From assembly GCF_027924605.1 (NCBI RefSeq), contig NZ_AP027042.1:3077524-3141523 (forward strand): a DNA stretch of 64,000 nt, given 5' to 3'. The DNA comes from Dyella sp. GSA-30 (GTDB lineage Bacteria > Pseudomonadota > Gammaproteobacteria > Xanthomonadales > Rhodanobacteraceae). Positions 16,797 through 25,361 of this stretch are shown one piece after another; positions within the stretch are counted from its first letter, which is position 1, and each line of letters opens with the position of its first letter. The translations under genes and the position numbers were made by a program. The notes under the pieces were generated by a model. The model made no database searches and was not told the origin of the DNA. It was given only the letters and a program-made list of their open reading frames with translations.

Positions 16797-17378
16797 TTAC
16801 TTGGATGGCCCGCGCGGTACCACGATCACCCGGGTCGGGCGATAGTAACCGCCGCCCCAGTACGGGCCCCACGGACCACCCCAATACGGGCCCCAGCCCG
16901 GACCCCAGAACGGGTCGTAATAGGGGTAAGGGGCGACCGCTACGCGCTTGGGCCACAGATAGACCACATCGGCTTCGACGCGCGGGTAGGCATAGTCGTA
17001 TTCGCCTACCTTTTGCGACACGGTGCCGTGCAGCGTACCGGTGACGGTCACTTCACGACCTCGCGAGAAGACCTCCGGGTCGTAGAAGCCCGCACGACAG
17101 GCGACAAAACGCCCGCCGCCTTCGGACTGACTACGCCCTTCAGGACGGGCTTCGCTGTCGAGCGGACGCGACATCAGGTAGAAGCAGGTCTCTTGCGGAC
17201 CCGGTTCCGTCTTGATGATCTCGCCGCCCCAGCGGACCTTGCTGCCACCAGCGCCGCCCTGCTGGGCCTGCGAGGTGGATATATCGGTATATGTGCCTTG
17301 CAACGGTTGGGGAATCGTTGCGCAGGCGGCCAGCGTGGCAGTCATGGCTGCCAGGGCCATCGTCTTGTACATGGGCAT
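16797..17378 (-). CDS. Slp-family outer-membrane lipoprotein
   Basis: 193 residues. The N-terminal signal peptide ends in the lipobox LAAC, with Cys19 as the lipidation site. The body (SKVRWGGEIIKTEPG...CFYLMSRPLDSEARP) matches the Slp (starvation/stationary-phase inducible lipoprotein) family. The C-terminus (about 151-180) is an unusual Trp/Gly/Pro/Tyr-rich run with WGPYWGG-like repeats. The start ATG at 17378 follows GGAGA; a much longer upstream extension in frame is rejected because it would bury the signal peptide. Role in the cell: unknown, outer-membrane associated. Confidence 0.82.
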   Translation of the reverse strand: MPMYKTMALAAMTATLAACATIPQPLQGTYTDISTSQAQQGGAGGSKVRWGGEIIKTEPGPQETCFYLMSRPLDSEARPEGRSQSEGGGRFVACRAGFYDPEVFSRGREVTVTGTLHGTVSQKVGEYDYAYPRVEADVVYLWPKRVAVAPYPYYDPFWGPGWGPYWGGPWGPYWGGGYYRPTRVIVVPRGPSK

Positions 17379-17427
17379 GATGGCTTTCTCCTTTGGGGCC
17401 GGAAGCATGCTTATCCTCCTAACACCT

Positions 17428-19398
17428 TCATTTGACCACGCGGCGTGGTCGAAAATCCCGTACGGCTCGCCGAAAGGCGCGCAGCGATTCAGGGGGCGGT
17501 TCGTCATGGGCGTAGCGCAGGTCGAGATAGCTCCTCATCAGCTGTTCCAGCCTATCGCGCTGATGGGGCAGGGCCCTGGCAGCACGACTCAGGTAATGCT
17601 GCGGTCCCTCGCTGTGACGGCGTATGACATCAACGCGGGCCAATTTGTGCTCCAGACGCGCCATGGCCGCTCGAAGCGGATCGGTTTCGCGCTGCCGCCA
17701 CAAGGCCCATACAAGACCGATCATGGCAAACAGCACGCAACCGATGGCCAGCAGCAACCCAAGTTTCTCGGCATCGGTTTCGGCAATGCCCAGTGGCGAC
17801 AGCAGGCCGCGCTGACGTAGCGCGCTGAAGCCGATAACGCCTTGGTTCCACCAACGGTTGACGACGTCCCAATGGTTGCGTGCATCACGTAACCATTCGC
17901 TACCAAACCAGTTTCCCTGATCGCCTGCAACAGCGGCGGCACCCAGGCTGACGCGATCGGGTCGTACCGCGGCGGTGGGATCGACACGCACCCAGCCGCG
18001 TTCGGCGATCCACACTTCGCCCCAGGCATGTGCGTCCGATTGCCGCACCAGTAGATAGTTACCCAGGCCGTTCCAGTAGCCGCCCTGGTAGCCGGTGACC
18101 ACGCGTGCCGGAATGCCGGCAGCGCGCATCAGTATCGTAAAAGCTGACGCATAGTGTTCGCAGAAACCTTCGTGCGTGGAAAACAGGAAGTCGTCCATCG
18201 CATCGCGCCCCAACGGCGAGGGCGCCAGCGTGTAACGGAACACGCCGTTGTGGAACAGGGTCAATGCTTCGCGCACGATGGCGTTGGTGTCATCGCCATG
18301 ACGCTGACGCCAGCTCTGCGCCAAGGCGATCGTCTTGGGATTGAAGCCATCGGGCAGTTGCAACGCGCGTCGTCGCGAGCGGTCATCCAGCACCGGTTGC
18401 AGGCGATAGGTGAGCGCCGATTCCATCGAATAGGTCAGCGCGTCGTTGACCGGTCGGCTGGCGACGACTTCGCGATCGCCGCCAAGTTGACCTTGCGGTG
18501 GCGCCTCGACCGGTACATCCATGGCAGGCAGCACCGTCTGTCCGCTCGGTTCCAGGCTGATCTGGTATTTGATCGTGCGTTCGGCGACCAAGGATGCCGG
18601 CTCGCGCGGATAGTCGGCATAGGCCCAGCTGCGGCCGTCATAGCGCCACATGACGTAGGCGCGAAAATAGCGCGCGCTGTTTGGCGGCGGCGTGCCGTCG
18701 AAGCTCACGCGCATGGCGGGACGATCGTCGGTCAGCAGGTCGGCGAAATCGCCCGGTGACATGCGGTCGCTCAAGCCGGTGCGCGCTTGTGACGAAGGCG
18801 GCGCCCCCCACAAGGGCGAGCTCAGTCGGGGTACCGCGACAAACGCGAATAGCGCGAGCGGCAGCGACAGGCCGAGCATGGTGAGTACGGGCAGGAGCTC
18901 GCGCTTGAGCGATACCGGTACGCGCGCGGGTTCCAGTGCGCGCAGAGCTGCCAGTGCGGGCAGCAGGCCGAGGGCGACCAGGAAGGTAATGACCATGCCC
19001 TGGTCGAACAACAGGGCGGTCATCAGCGCAAAGCAGGCGAAGGCGATGCCCACGCGCGCATCGCGCGCCGTTTCCGATTCGAGCAGTTTCAGTACCAGCA
19101 AACCTACCGCGAGCGCGGCGCCGGCTTCGCGACCGAACAGGCTGCCGTAGCTGGTGATGATCGCGATAGCGAGCAGACCCAATAGAGGCAGCTTGAGGTA
19201 GACCGGCGCGCGTCCGGGTTGCTCGCGGCGCTTCCACCAACGCCAGCCAAGCAGCAGCGCCAGCACCACGCTCAGCCAGATCGGCAGATGCCCGATATGC
19301 AACACGAACACGCTGGCGATGGTCACGCACAGGAGATCGAATGCACGGTTATCGAGCGGCTGTTCGTGACGACCGGTACGGCGCAGGACGAATTTCAT
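17428..19398 (-). CDS. tgpA: TgpA-like DUF3488 / transglutaminase membrane protein
   Basis: 656 residues. N-terminal helices (about 15-195) form the DUF3488 membrane region. A periplasmic transglutaminase core contains the triad C413 (GFCEHYASAF), H457 (SDAHAWGEVW) and D473 (VRVDPTAAVRP). A further helix near 555-575 precedes a cytoplasmic DUF4129-like tail. Pseudomonas TgpA is a related periplasmic transglutaminase linked to viability; the substrate here is unknown. The start ATG overlaps the DUF58 stop (ATGA). Third gene of a moxR-DUF58-tgpA operon. The symbol is by homology. Confidence 0.88.
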   Translation of the reverse strand: MKFVLRRTGRHEQPLDNRAFDLLCVTIASVFVLHIGHLPIWLSVVLALLLGWRWWKRREQPGRAPVYLKLPLLGLLAIAIITSYGSLFGREAGAALAVGLLVLKLLESETARDARVGIAFACFALMTALLFDQGMVITFLVALGLLPALAALRALEPARVPVSLKRELLPVLTMLGLSLPLALFAFVAVPRLSSPLWGAPPSSQARTGLSDRMSPGDFADLLTDDRPAMRVSFDGTPPPNSARYFRAYVMWRYDGRSWAYADYPREPASLVAERTIKYQISLEPSGQTVLPAMDVPVEAPPQGQLGGDREVVASRPVNDALTYSMESALTYRLQPVLDDRSRRRALQLPDGFNPKTIALAQSWRQRHGDDTNAIVREALTLFHNGVFRYTLAPSPLGRDAMDDFLFSTHEGFCEHYASAFTILMRAAGIPARVVTGYQGGYWNGLGNYLLVRQSDAHAWGEVWIAERGWVRVDPTAAVRPDRVSLGAAAVAGDQGNWFGSEWLRDARNHWDVVNRWWNQGVIGFSALRQRGLLSPLGIAETDAEKLGLLLAIGCVLFAMIGLVWALWRQRETDPLRAAMARLEHKLARVDVIRRHSEGPQHYLSRAARALPHQRDRLEQLMRSYLDLRYAHDEPPPESLRAFRRAVRDFRPRRVVK

Positions 19399-20354
19399 GG
19401 CATGCGCGCCAATGCGTTCATGCAACGCTCGTAATGCGATCGACCGCGACCGGAAGGAATGTCTTCTTCGGGCAGCCACAGGCTGCTGGCGCGCCCGGCG
19501 TTTTCCGCTTCGCCGACCCAGCGCGCCAGACGCTGTATGCGCGACTCGTTATCCAGGTGTTTGACCACCCGCCAGTCCAGTTGCCAGTCCTGGCGGCCTT
19601 CGGGCTGCTCGAATTCCTTCACCAGCAGGCTGTGGTGACGGGCGCTGACCTTCCAGGCGATATGCCGCATCGGATCGCCCGAGTGATAGTCGCGTAGCGC
19701 AGCCAAGTCATCGCCGCGGCGCAGTTGGCGACGCTGATCTTCGTCGCTGGATGGCAGATTCGGCGGCGGCCCCATGGCTTCCGGACGCGGCCATACCAGT
19801 ACCTTCTGTTCCGGATAGACCCAGCTCCAGGCCCGAAACAGACCGAATGGCCAGGTGCTCCAGATCTTGATGCGCGGCAGCGGCTGCCAGCCGCGCTCGA
19901 AAGTGGGCATCGGCAGATCGATGTGTATTTTTTCGTTTGCCTGCAAGGCAAACGCGCGCGACTGGCCGTCGATGTCCACACGCACGCTCTGATAGATGCG
20001 CCCGTTGCCGGAAAAATGCAGTCGTACCTCGATCGGTTCGCCGGCGATCGCGTGGCCGGACTGTATCGTCGTCAGTTGCAAGCCGTTCAAGGTGCGGAAC
20101 GCGACCAGCATGCTCGACGATGCCGCTGCACCGAGCAGGCAGGTCAGCAGCAACGCAGCGTTGTTGGCGTAGTTCAGTGCGCCGACCAGCATGACGATCA
20201 GCAGTACGCAAAAACCCATACCGAAAAACGAAGGCACGATGTAGATGCGGCGGCGATGCAGCCGGATCGGCAGGGATTCGGCACGTCGATAACGCGTCAA
20301 CGCCGGCAGCCGGCCCTCGGCCCAGCGCTGTAGACGCCCCAGGGCCTCTTGCAT
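19395..20354 (-). CDS. DUF58 domain-containing protein
   Basis: 319 residues. Two adjacent membrane helices near residues 37-80 are followed by the DUF58 vWA-like domain with its signature DYHSGDPMRHIAWKVSARH (about 217-235), then KEFE. In many bacteria DUF58 proteins are encoded with a MoxR ATPase and a transglutaminase-like protein, and are thought to act as a chaperone module for membrane or secreted proteins. Here its start overlaps the moxR stop by one base (TGATG), so the three genes are one transcript. Confidence 0.9.
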   Translation of the reverse strand: MQEALGRLQRWAEGRLPALTRYRRAESLPIRLHRRRIYIVPSFFGMGFCVLLIVMLVGALNYANNAALLLTCLLGAAASSSMLVAFRTLNGLQLTTIQSGHAIAGEPIEVRLHFSGNGRIYQSVRVDIDGQSRAFALQANEKIHIDLPMPTFERGWQPLPRIKIWSTWPFGLFRAWSWVYPEQKVLVWPRPEAMGPPPNLPSSDEDQRRQLRRGDDLAALRDYHSGDPMRHIAWKVSARHHSLLVKEFEQPEGRQDWQLDWRVVKHLDNESRIQRLARWVGEAENAGRASSLWLPEEDIPSGRGRSHYERCMNALARMP

Positions 20355-21295
20355 CAGTTGACCGCCACCTCGGCAAGCAGGCTACGCGCCAGCGTATCGC
20401 CGGTCGCGCCACGTGCGGGCACCAGACGATGCGCGGCGAGCGCCACGAACAAGGCCTGGACGTCTTCGGGAATCACATGGCCGCGACCGGTCAGCCACGC
20501 CCATACGCGGGCCGCGCTCAACAGGGCCAGACCGGCACGCGGTGACAGGCCAACGCGAATGTCGGGATGTTTGCGGCTGGCGGCAAGCAGGGCCTGCAGA
20601 TAGTCGAGCAGGGCCGCGCTGGCATTCACCGTCTGGGTTTCGCGTTGCAAGGCCGAGAGGTTGGGACCATCCAGTTGCGGTTCGAGCTGTGCCAGCAGGT
20701 CGCGCCGATCGCTGCCGACCAGCAAGGCGCGTTCGGCCGCCGCATCGGGATAGTCCAGCGACACGCGCAACATGAAGCGATCGAGCTGCGAATCGGGCAG
20801 CGGGAAGGTGCCGTTGAGGTCGAGCGGGTTCTGTGTGGCCACCACGAAGAAAGGCTGTGCCAGCGTATGCGTCTGACCGTCTACGGTGACCTGACCTTCG
20901 GCCATCGCCTCGAGCAGGGCGCTTTGAGTTTTCGGCGTGGCACGATTGATTTCGTCGGCCAGCAGCAGGCCGGTGAAGATCGGGCCCGGATGAAAGCGGA
21001 ACTGCGCGGTCTCGCGCTCATAGACGCTGACCCCGATAATGTCCGACGGCAACAGGTCGCTGGTGAACTGCACGCGCTGGAAATCGAGCGCGAAGCTGGC
21101 GGCCAGCGCATGAGCCAGGGTGGTCTTGCCGACGCCAGGGACATCTTCGAGCAGGAGATGGCCGCCGGCGATCAGGCAGGTAAAGGCGAGTTTCACCTGG
21201 CGGGGCTTGCCGAGCAGTACGCGATTGACCTGGGCCATGGCGGCATCCAGGCGGGAGCGTAAGGTTTCGTCGTGGAGCGAAGTAATGGCGGACAT
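20354..21295 (-). CDS. MoxR-family AAA+ ATPase
   Basis: 313 residues. Walker A LLEDVPGVGKTTLAHALA (about 51-68), Walker B and following DEINRATPKTQSALLEAM (about 117-134), sensor 1 ATQNPLDLNGTFPLPDSQLDRF, and a C-terminal lid with SPRAGLALLSAARVWA. MoxR ATPases act as chaperones in assembly or activation of protein complexes; partners are likely the DUF58 and transglutaminase proteins encoded next. First gene of this minus-strand operon. Confidence 0.92.
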   Translation of the reverse strand: MSAITSLHDETLRSRLDAAMAQVNRVLLGKPRQVKLAFTCLIAGGHLLLEDVPGVGKTTLAHALAASFALDFQRVQFTSDLLPSDIIGVSVYERETAQFRFHPGPIFTGLLLADEINRATPKTQSALLEAMAEGQVTVDGQTHTLAQPFFVVATQNPLDLNGTFPLPDSQLDRFMLRVSLDYPDAAAERALLVGSDRRDLLAQLEPQLDGPNLSALQRETQTVNASAALLDYLQALLAASRKHPDIRVGLSPRAGLALLSAARVWAWLTGRGHVIPEDVQALFVALAAHRLVPARGATGDTLARSLLAEVAVN

Positions 21296-21336
21296 GGGCG
21301 ATGGGCGACCGGCAGTGGCGGGACGGGGGAGATCGC

Positions 21337-22929
21337 GTGCGTGAGGAAAGCAGTGTAGCGGTCGAACTCAGGCGCTGGCGAGACGCTTTTGTCACGGCGT
21401 TCGTCGGTCTGCTGGCGATCAAGCTGCTGATTGCCTGCACGCTGTCGCCGTTTGGCGACGAAGCGTTCTATTGGATGGAGAGCCGTCGCCTCGCATGGGG
21501 CTATAGCGATCTGCCGCCTCTGACCGCTTGGTTGATCCGGTTGGGCGAGAGCATTGCCGGTCACAGCCTGATCGGTATGCGCTGGCCATTCCTGCTGCTG
21601 GGAGGTGTGCTGCCCTGGCTGGTCGTGTGGTTTGCCCGCGAAGCGTTCGATCGACGGGCGGGGTGGCAGGCTGGCCTGTTGTGTCTGGCGCTGCCCCTGG
21701 CGGGTAGCCTTGGCGTACTGGCGTTGCCGGATGTGCCCCTGACCGTCGCGATCATGCTTGCCATGCTGGCGCTATTGCGCGCGATGCGCGGTAACCGGTT
21801 GAGCGACTGGATGCTGCTCGGATCGGCGCTGGGCATGGCATGGGCGACGCATTATCGCGCCGCCATGGCGATGCTTGCCGGCTTGCTGCTCCTGCTCGTC
21901 ACCGAGCGTGGACGTCTGCAATGGCGTCGCGGCGGCCTCTGGCTGGCGTTATTGCTCGCTGCGCTGGGGCTGGTGCCCCTGGCGATTTCCAATTGGCAGC
22001 AGCGCGGCGCCGGTATCGCTTTCCAGCTGGTCGAACGCAATGCATGGCAGTTTCAGGTCGATGCGCTGGTACAGCCCCTGGAGCAGGCCGTGGCGTGTAC
22101 GCCGTTGCTGTACGGCATGCTGTTGTGGGCGGCATGGATGTGCTGGCGTCGTCGCAAGGAGGGCGCGCCCTGGGATCTGATTGCCGTGGTGTCGCTCAGC
22201 TTTATCGTGCTTTATTTCGTGCTGGGGCTGTTTGCCGACGACCTTCGCTTTCGTGCGCACTGGCCTTTGCCGGGTTATCTGCCTCTGCTCGCGGCCTTGC
22301 CCGTGCTATGGCGGGCGCAGGCACAGAAGCGCGGCTGGCGCCGCTTTGCGTGGCTTGCCTTTGCGTTGGCGGCGATAGGGCAGTTGAGCGGTATGGCTTA
22401 TCTGGGTTTGGCGGCATCGCGCGATGGCGCGGCAGCGTTGGCGTCGTTCAAGGCATTTCCCTCCAACTTCGTCGGTTGGCGCGAGAGTGGCGATAGCGCA
22501 CGCGAGTTATTGCGAGACAAACCTGCGGTATTGGTCGCCGATAATTTCATGCTTGCCGCGGAGCTCGATTTCCAGTTGGGTGCCGAGCGACCCGTGTATT
22601 CACTGGATAGCCCGCTAAACGTAAAACATGGCCGCGCGCCACAGCTCACCGCGTGGCGCCTGGATGAAACCGGGCTCCGTAACGCACATGCGGGCGAGCC
22701 GGTGTTGCTGGCTGTCGATGAAACGGCCTTGCGCGAACGCGAGCGTGCCGCCTGGCTGGGCACCGTTTGCAATCGTCTGATCGAGATTCAGTCGCTCACG
22801 CGACTGGATCTGTTTGCAGGACGCAAACGTATTGCTTTTTACGCAGCGCGCGTGCCCGAGGCATCCTCGTCATCGGCGCCGGCCGATCCGGCGCACTGCC
22901 TGGTCTGGCAGCGCGCCGTAGCGCCTTAG
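21337..22929 (+). CDS. GT39/ArnT-like membrane glycosyltransferase
   Basis: About 530 residues with 10 or more predicted helices. The first periplasmic loop has the GDEAFYWMESRRLAWGYSDLPPLTAWLI signature (DE catalytic pair, Y..PP) of lipid-linked sugar transferases such as ArnT and PMT. Such enzymes move a sugar from a polyprenyl carrier to lipid A or protein; the acceptor here is unknown. The GTG at 21337 is selected because GGGGGAG lies 7 nt upstream; an ATG at 21301 would start only 5 bp from the divergent moxR start. Its stop overlaps the convergent gene by 4 bp. Confidence 0.8.
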   Translation: MREESSVAVELRRWRDAFVTAFVGLLAIKLLIACTLSPFGDEAFYWMESRRLAWGYSDLPPLTAWLIRLGESIAGHSLIGMRWPFLLLGGVLPWLVVWFAREAFDRRAGWQAGLLCLALPLAGSLGVLALPDVPLTVAIMLAMLALLRAMRGNRLSDWMLLGSALGMAWATHYRAAMAMLAGLLLLLVTERGRLQWRRGGLWLALLLAALGLVPLAISNWQQRGAGIAFQLVERNAWQFQVDALVQPLEQAVACTPLLYGMLLWAAWMCWRRRKEGAPWDLIAVVSLSFIVLYFVLGLFADDLRFRAHWPLPGYLPLLAALPVLWRAQAQKRGWRRFAWLAFALAAIGQLSGMAYLGLAASRDGAAALASFKAFPSNFVGWRESGDSARELLRDKPAVLVADNFMLAAELDFQLGAERPVYSLDSPLNVKHGRAPQLTAWRLDETGLRNAHAGEPVLLAVDETALRERERAAWLGTVCNRLIEIQSLTRLDLFAGRKRIAFYAARVPEASSSSAPADPAHCLVWQRAVAP

Positions 22930-24110
22930 CGGCACTGTTGCGGCAGATAGCGGGCCAACAAATCGGAGGAACATTTCCATTCCAGGCTATCGGCCCCAGC
23001 TGACGTGCTTAACCACAGATGCTTACCATCGATGGTGCTGCTGGTCGAATGGATCGTTACCTGCAAGGCGCATTGATGCGGATCGTTGTTGAACGAACCG
23101 ATAGTGATCGCGCTGACGGAGTGGTCCGCATAGGCATCGGCGTCGCGCAGGCCGGCTTCTCCGTTGACCGGGCAACGCTGTTCGGTTCGATAGGCCGCGG
23201 CAAACGTCGGCTTCAGGGCTTCCGCGCTCATGTAGGCGCTAACGACTTGGCTGCGCATCACATAGGTCTGATACTGCGGAATGGCGATCGCCGCAAGCAT
23301 CGGCACGATGACGAAAAACACCAGCAGCAGAATGCAGACGGCGACGATCGCGCCGGAGCCTTCTTTTTTCTGCCGTTCGGGATGCTGCGTATAAGCCCAG
23401 CGATCGACCACCAGGGTGCTCGCGAGCAAGTCATGCAAGGCCTGCTTGCGTGAGGTGAACAGGCTTATCAGATAGCCGATGCAGAGCAGGAAGCCGGAAA
23501 GTATGCGGCCGAACCAGCGGCCGATGGCGCGACCCCAACCGATCGGTTTGCCGTCCAGGTCGGTGACCTTGATGCCCAGCGCGCGCTTGCCGAAGGTGGC
23601 CTGATGCGATGAACTCTCCTGTACGCTCGAATACAGCAGCGATAGAAGAAACATCGCCGGATAGATCCACAGAAAGTATTGCGGCTGCATATGTCCGGAG
23701 GCCGCGCCAATCATCGCCAGCACGACGACAAGCACGACGCTGATGACCCAAAGAATTAGCGAGTCGAGCATCAGGGCGAGAAAGCGGCGCGCGAAGCCGC
23801 CGTAAATCACTTCGTTCGCGTTTGTCGCATAGGCCCAATCCGCTACAAAGCCGGAAGGGCTGGTGGCAAAGGGATTGGTTTCGACCAGGTCAGGTGGTGT
23901 CGGCGGCAAGGGCGGTTTCGCAGCGGTCGGTGGCCGCAGCTCATGCTCCATCGACGACAGCGGCTGCCATTGCGCAAGACCTTCGCGCCATACCAGGCTG
24001 GTCGGTCGCAGGCGCCCCTGTGCGATGACCTCCAAAAGCTGCTGTTGCGACATCGGCCCTTTTCTCTGGCCGAGCAAATCCACGAAGTACCAGGTGACTT
24101 CCTTCTGCAT
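22926..24110 (-). CDS. GYF_2-RDD-pilin fusion membrane protein
   Basis: 394 residues with three distinct parts. Residues 6-55 (WYFVDLLGQRKGPMSQQQL...TLVWREGLAQWQPL-type) form a GYF_2 domain. A Pro-rich linker leads to an RDD domain (about 103-240; GGFARRFLALMLDSLIL...FGKRALGIKVTD...LHDLLASTLVVD) with three to four helices. Residues 252-394 look like a type IV pilin: a long helix with MLAAIAIPQYQTYVMRSQV and a C-terminal Cys loop (WKC...LARYLPQQCR). The prepilin cleavage sequence and the Glu at position 5 are missing, so it should not be processed as a pilin. Function unknown; GYF_2 and RDD parts suggest an inner-membrane scaffold. Confidence 0.78.
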   Translation of the reverse strand: MQKEVTWYFVDLLGQRKGPMSQQQLLEVIAQGRLRPTSLVWREGLAQWQPLSSMEHELRPPTAAKPPLPPTPPDLVETNPFATSPSGFVADWAYATNANEVIYGGFARRFLALMLDSLILWVISVVLVVVLAMIGAASGHMQPQYFLWIYPAMFLLSLLYSSVQESSSHQATFGKRALGIKVTDLDGKPIGWGRAIGRWFGRILSGFLLCIGYLISLFTSRKQALHDLLASTLVVDRWAYTQHPERQKKEGSGAIVAVCILLLVFFVIVPMLAAIAIPQYQTYVMRSQVVSAYMSAEALKPTFAAAYRTEQRCPVNGEAGLRDADAYADHSVSAITIGSFNNDPHQCALQVTIHSTSSTIDGKHLWLSTSAGADSLEWKCSSDLLARYLPQQCR

Positions 24111-24184
24111 CGTTGGTTTCCCCCTATAGGAAGCCTCACGATAGGCGAAGTCCTTGCGGGTGTCATCGGGGGCTGCGCAGCCTT

Positions 24185-24769
24185 TTACGGCACCGAAACG
24201 CCCGCTTCCCTCAATAGGCGCGTCAGCCCGATCAGCGGCAGGCCGATCAGCGCGGTGGGGTCCTCATTGTCGATCCGCTCAAACAGGCTGATACCCAGCC
24301 CCTCGCACTTGAAGCTGCCGGCGCAATCGAGTGGGTTTTCGCGTGCTACATAGCGTGCGATTTCGGTCTCGTTGAGTACGCGGAACTGCACCCGGGTGTG
24401 ATCGACGTGGAAATAGCGCACGCCATCGCGGGTATCGAAAAGACACACGGCCGTATGAAAATGCACTTCCTGCCCGGAACTGGCGGCCAACTGGGCGCGC
24501 GCACGCTCGGCGACCCCGGGTTTGTCCAGCACCGCGCCATACAGTTCGGCGACCTGGTCCGAGCCGATCACCAGCGCATCGGTCTGGCCCGCGCCGGCGG
24601 CTTCGGCCTTGGCGATGGCCAGGCGCAGCGCGCGATCGGCGGGGGCTTCACCCGGTTGGGCGGACTCGTCGGTCCCCGGGGCACGTTGTTCGAATTCGGG
24701 ATAGACCCGGCGTAACAGTTCGGCGCGATAGCTGGAGGTGGAGCCAAGAATCAGACGGGGAGAGGTCAT
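24185..24769 (-). CDS. Maf/YceF-type nucleoside triphosphate pyrophosphatase
   Basis: 194 residues of the Maf family, cytoplasmic house-cleaning enzymes that hydrolyse abnormal NTPs. The N-terminus LILGSTSSYRAELLRRV, GTDES, GSDQVAELYG and the YceF-subfamily block CAGSFKCEGLGISLFERI..DPTALIGLPLIGL point to the 7-methyl-GTP pyrophosphatase subgroup (E. coli YceF). In E. coli yceF is divergent from yceD-rpmF, and the same neighbourhood is kept here with one small gene between. The start ATG overlaps the upstream gene's stop by 4 bp. Confidence 0.9.
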   Translation of the reverse strand: MTSPRLILGSTSSYRAELLRRVYPEFEQRAPGTDESAQPGEAPADRALRLAIAKAEAAGAGQTDALVIGSDQVAELYGAVLDKPGVAERARAQLAASSGQEVHFHTAVCLFDTRDGVRYFHVDHTRVQFRVLNETEIARYVARENPLDCAGSFKCEGLGISLFERIDNEDPTALIGLPLIGLTRLLREAGVSVP

Positions 24770-25221
24770 GCATCGGTCTCGCGGCGGATTTGTTCGCGCA
24801 TGGCGTCGTCCAGATCGTGTTGGGCCTGGTCCAGCCCGGCCAGAAGCGGGCGGAGTCGATTGCGGGCTTCGCTCATGGTCGCCACGGCCTGGTCCAGCTC
24901 CTGCTGGGTGGCTCGTGGTGCCTTGTCGCGAATCCATATGCGTTGCTGCAGCAGTGAGCGAAGTCCGGCCTCGATGGCGTTGCGGGCCTCTTTTTCGCTC
25001 TGGGCGGGCAGGTCGGGGTTGAGCGACATGACCGCGTGGGCCTGCTGCAGGCCGTTGCGGCAGTTCTTGAGGTCGATTTCCAGGCGGTCGGCCAGCTCCA
25101 GCAGGTGGCGAACGCTGCCCGTACGCCGGTAAAGTCGCTGGCGATAGGCGATAGCAATGGCGCCCGCGATAGCCAGTACAATGAACAGGGTGGTCAGACC
25201 GGCCATCAGGTAGGCGTTCAC
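24766..25221 (-). CDS. Small membrane-anchored helical protein, unknown function
   Basis: 151 residues. One N-terminal helix (about 4-27, LMAGLTTLFIVLAIAGAIAIAY) is followed by a basic stop-transfer (RQRLYRRTG) and a long charged, mostly helical region (LLELADRLEIDLKNCRNGLQQAH...) likely to form a cytoplasmic coiled coil. I do not recognise a family. It is translationally coupled to the YceF-type gene (ATGA overlap) and divergent from yceD-rpmF, so it may share expression with RNA and nucleotide maintenance functions. Confidence 0.65.
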   Translation of the reverse strand: MNAYLMAGLTTLFIVLAIAGAIAIAYRQRLYRRTGSVRHLLELADRLEIDLKNCRNGLQQAHAVMSLNPDLPAQSEKEARNAIEAGLRSLLQQRIWIRDKAPRATQQELDQAVATMSEARNRLRPLLAGLDQAQHDLDDAMREQIRRETDA

Positions 25222-25323
25222 GAGGGGCGTGGGCTCGAAGGCGTGTAAGGCGTTCAGTCTGCCGCATGGAGCCCGATCGACGCAAAACGATCCTTTGCCC
25301 CCGCCTTAAGCGCTTGTATGCAG

Positions 25324-25352
25324 TTGACTTCTCCCTTGCCTGAACCTAGAAT
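25324..25352 (+). promoter_or_regulatory. Strong sigma-70 promoter for yceD-rpmF
   Basis: TTGACT (25324-25329) and TAGAAT (25347-25352) are spaced by 17 bp. The predicted transcription start (about 25358-25360) is only 2-4 nt before the yceD ATG at 25362, implying an almost leaderless mRNA. Confidence 0.7.
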
Positions 25353-25361
25353 TTCACGATT

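Noticed and set aside
24770-25285. N-terminal extension of the YceF-type gene
   Set aside because: The long upstream frame overlaps another gene in a different frame and has no family similarity; the ATG at 24769 starts the Maf domain.
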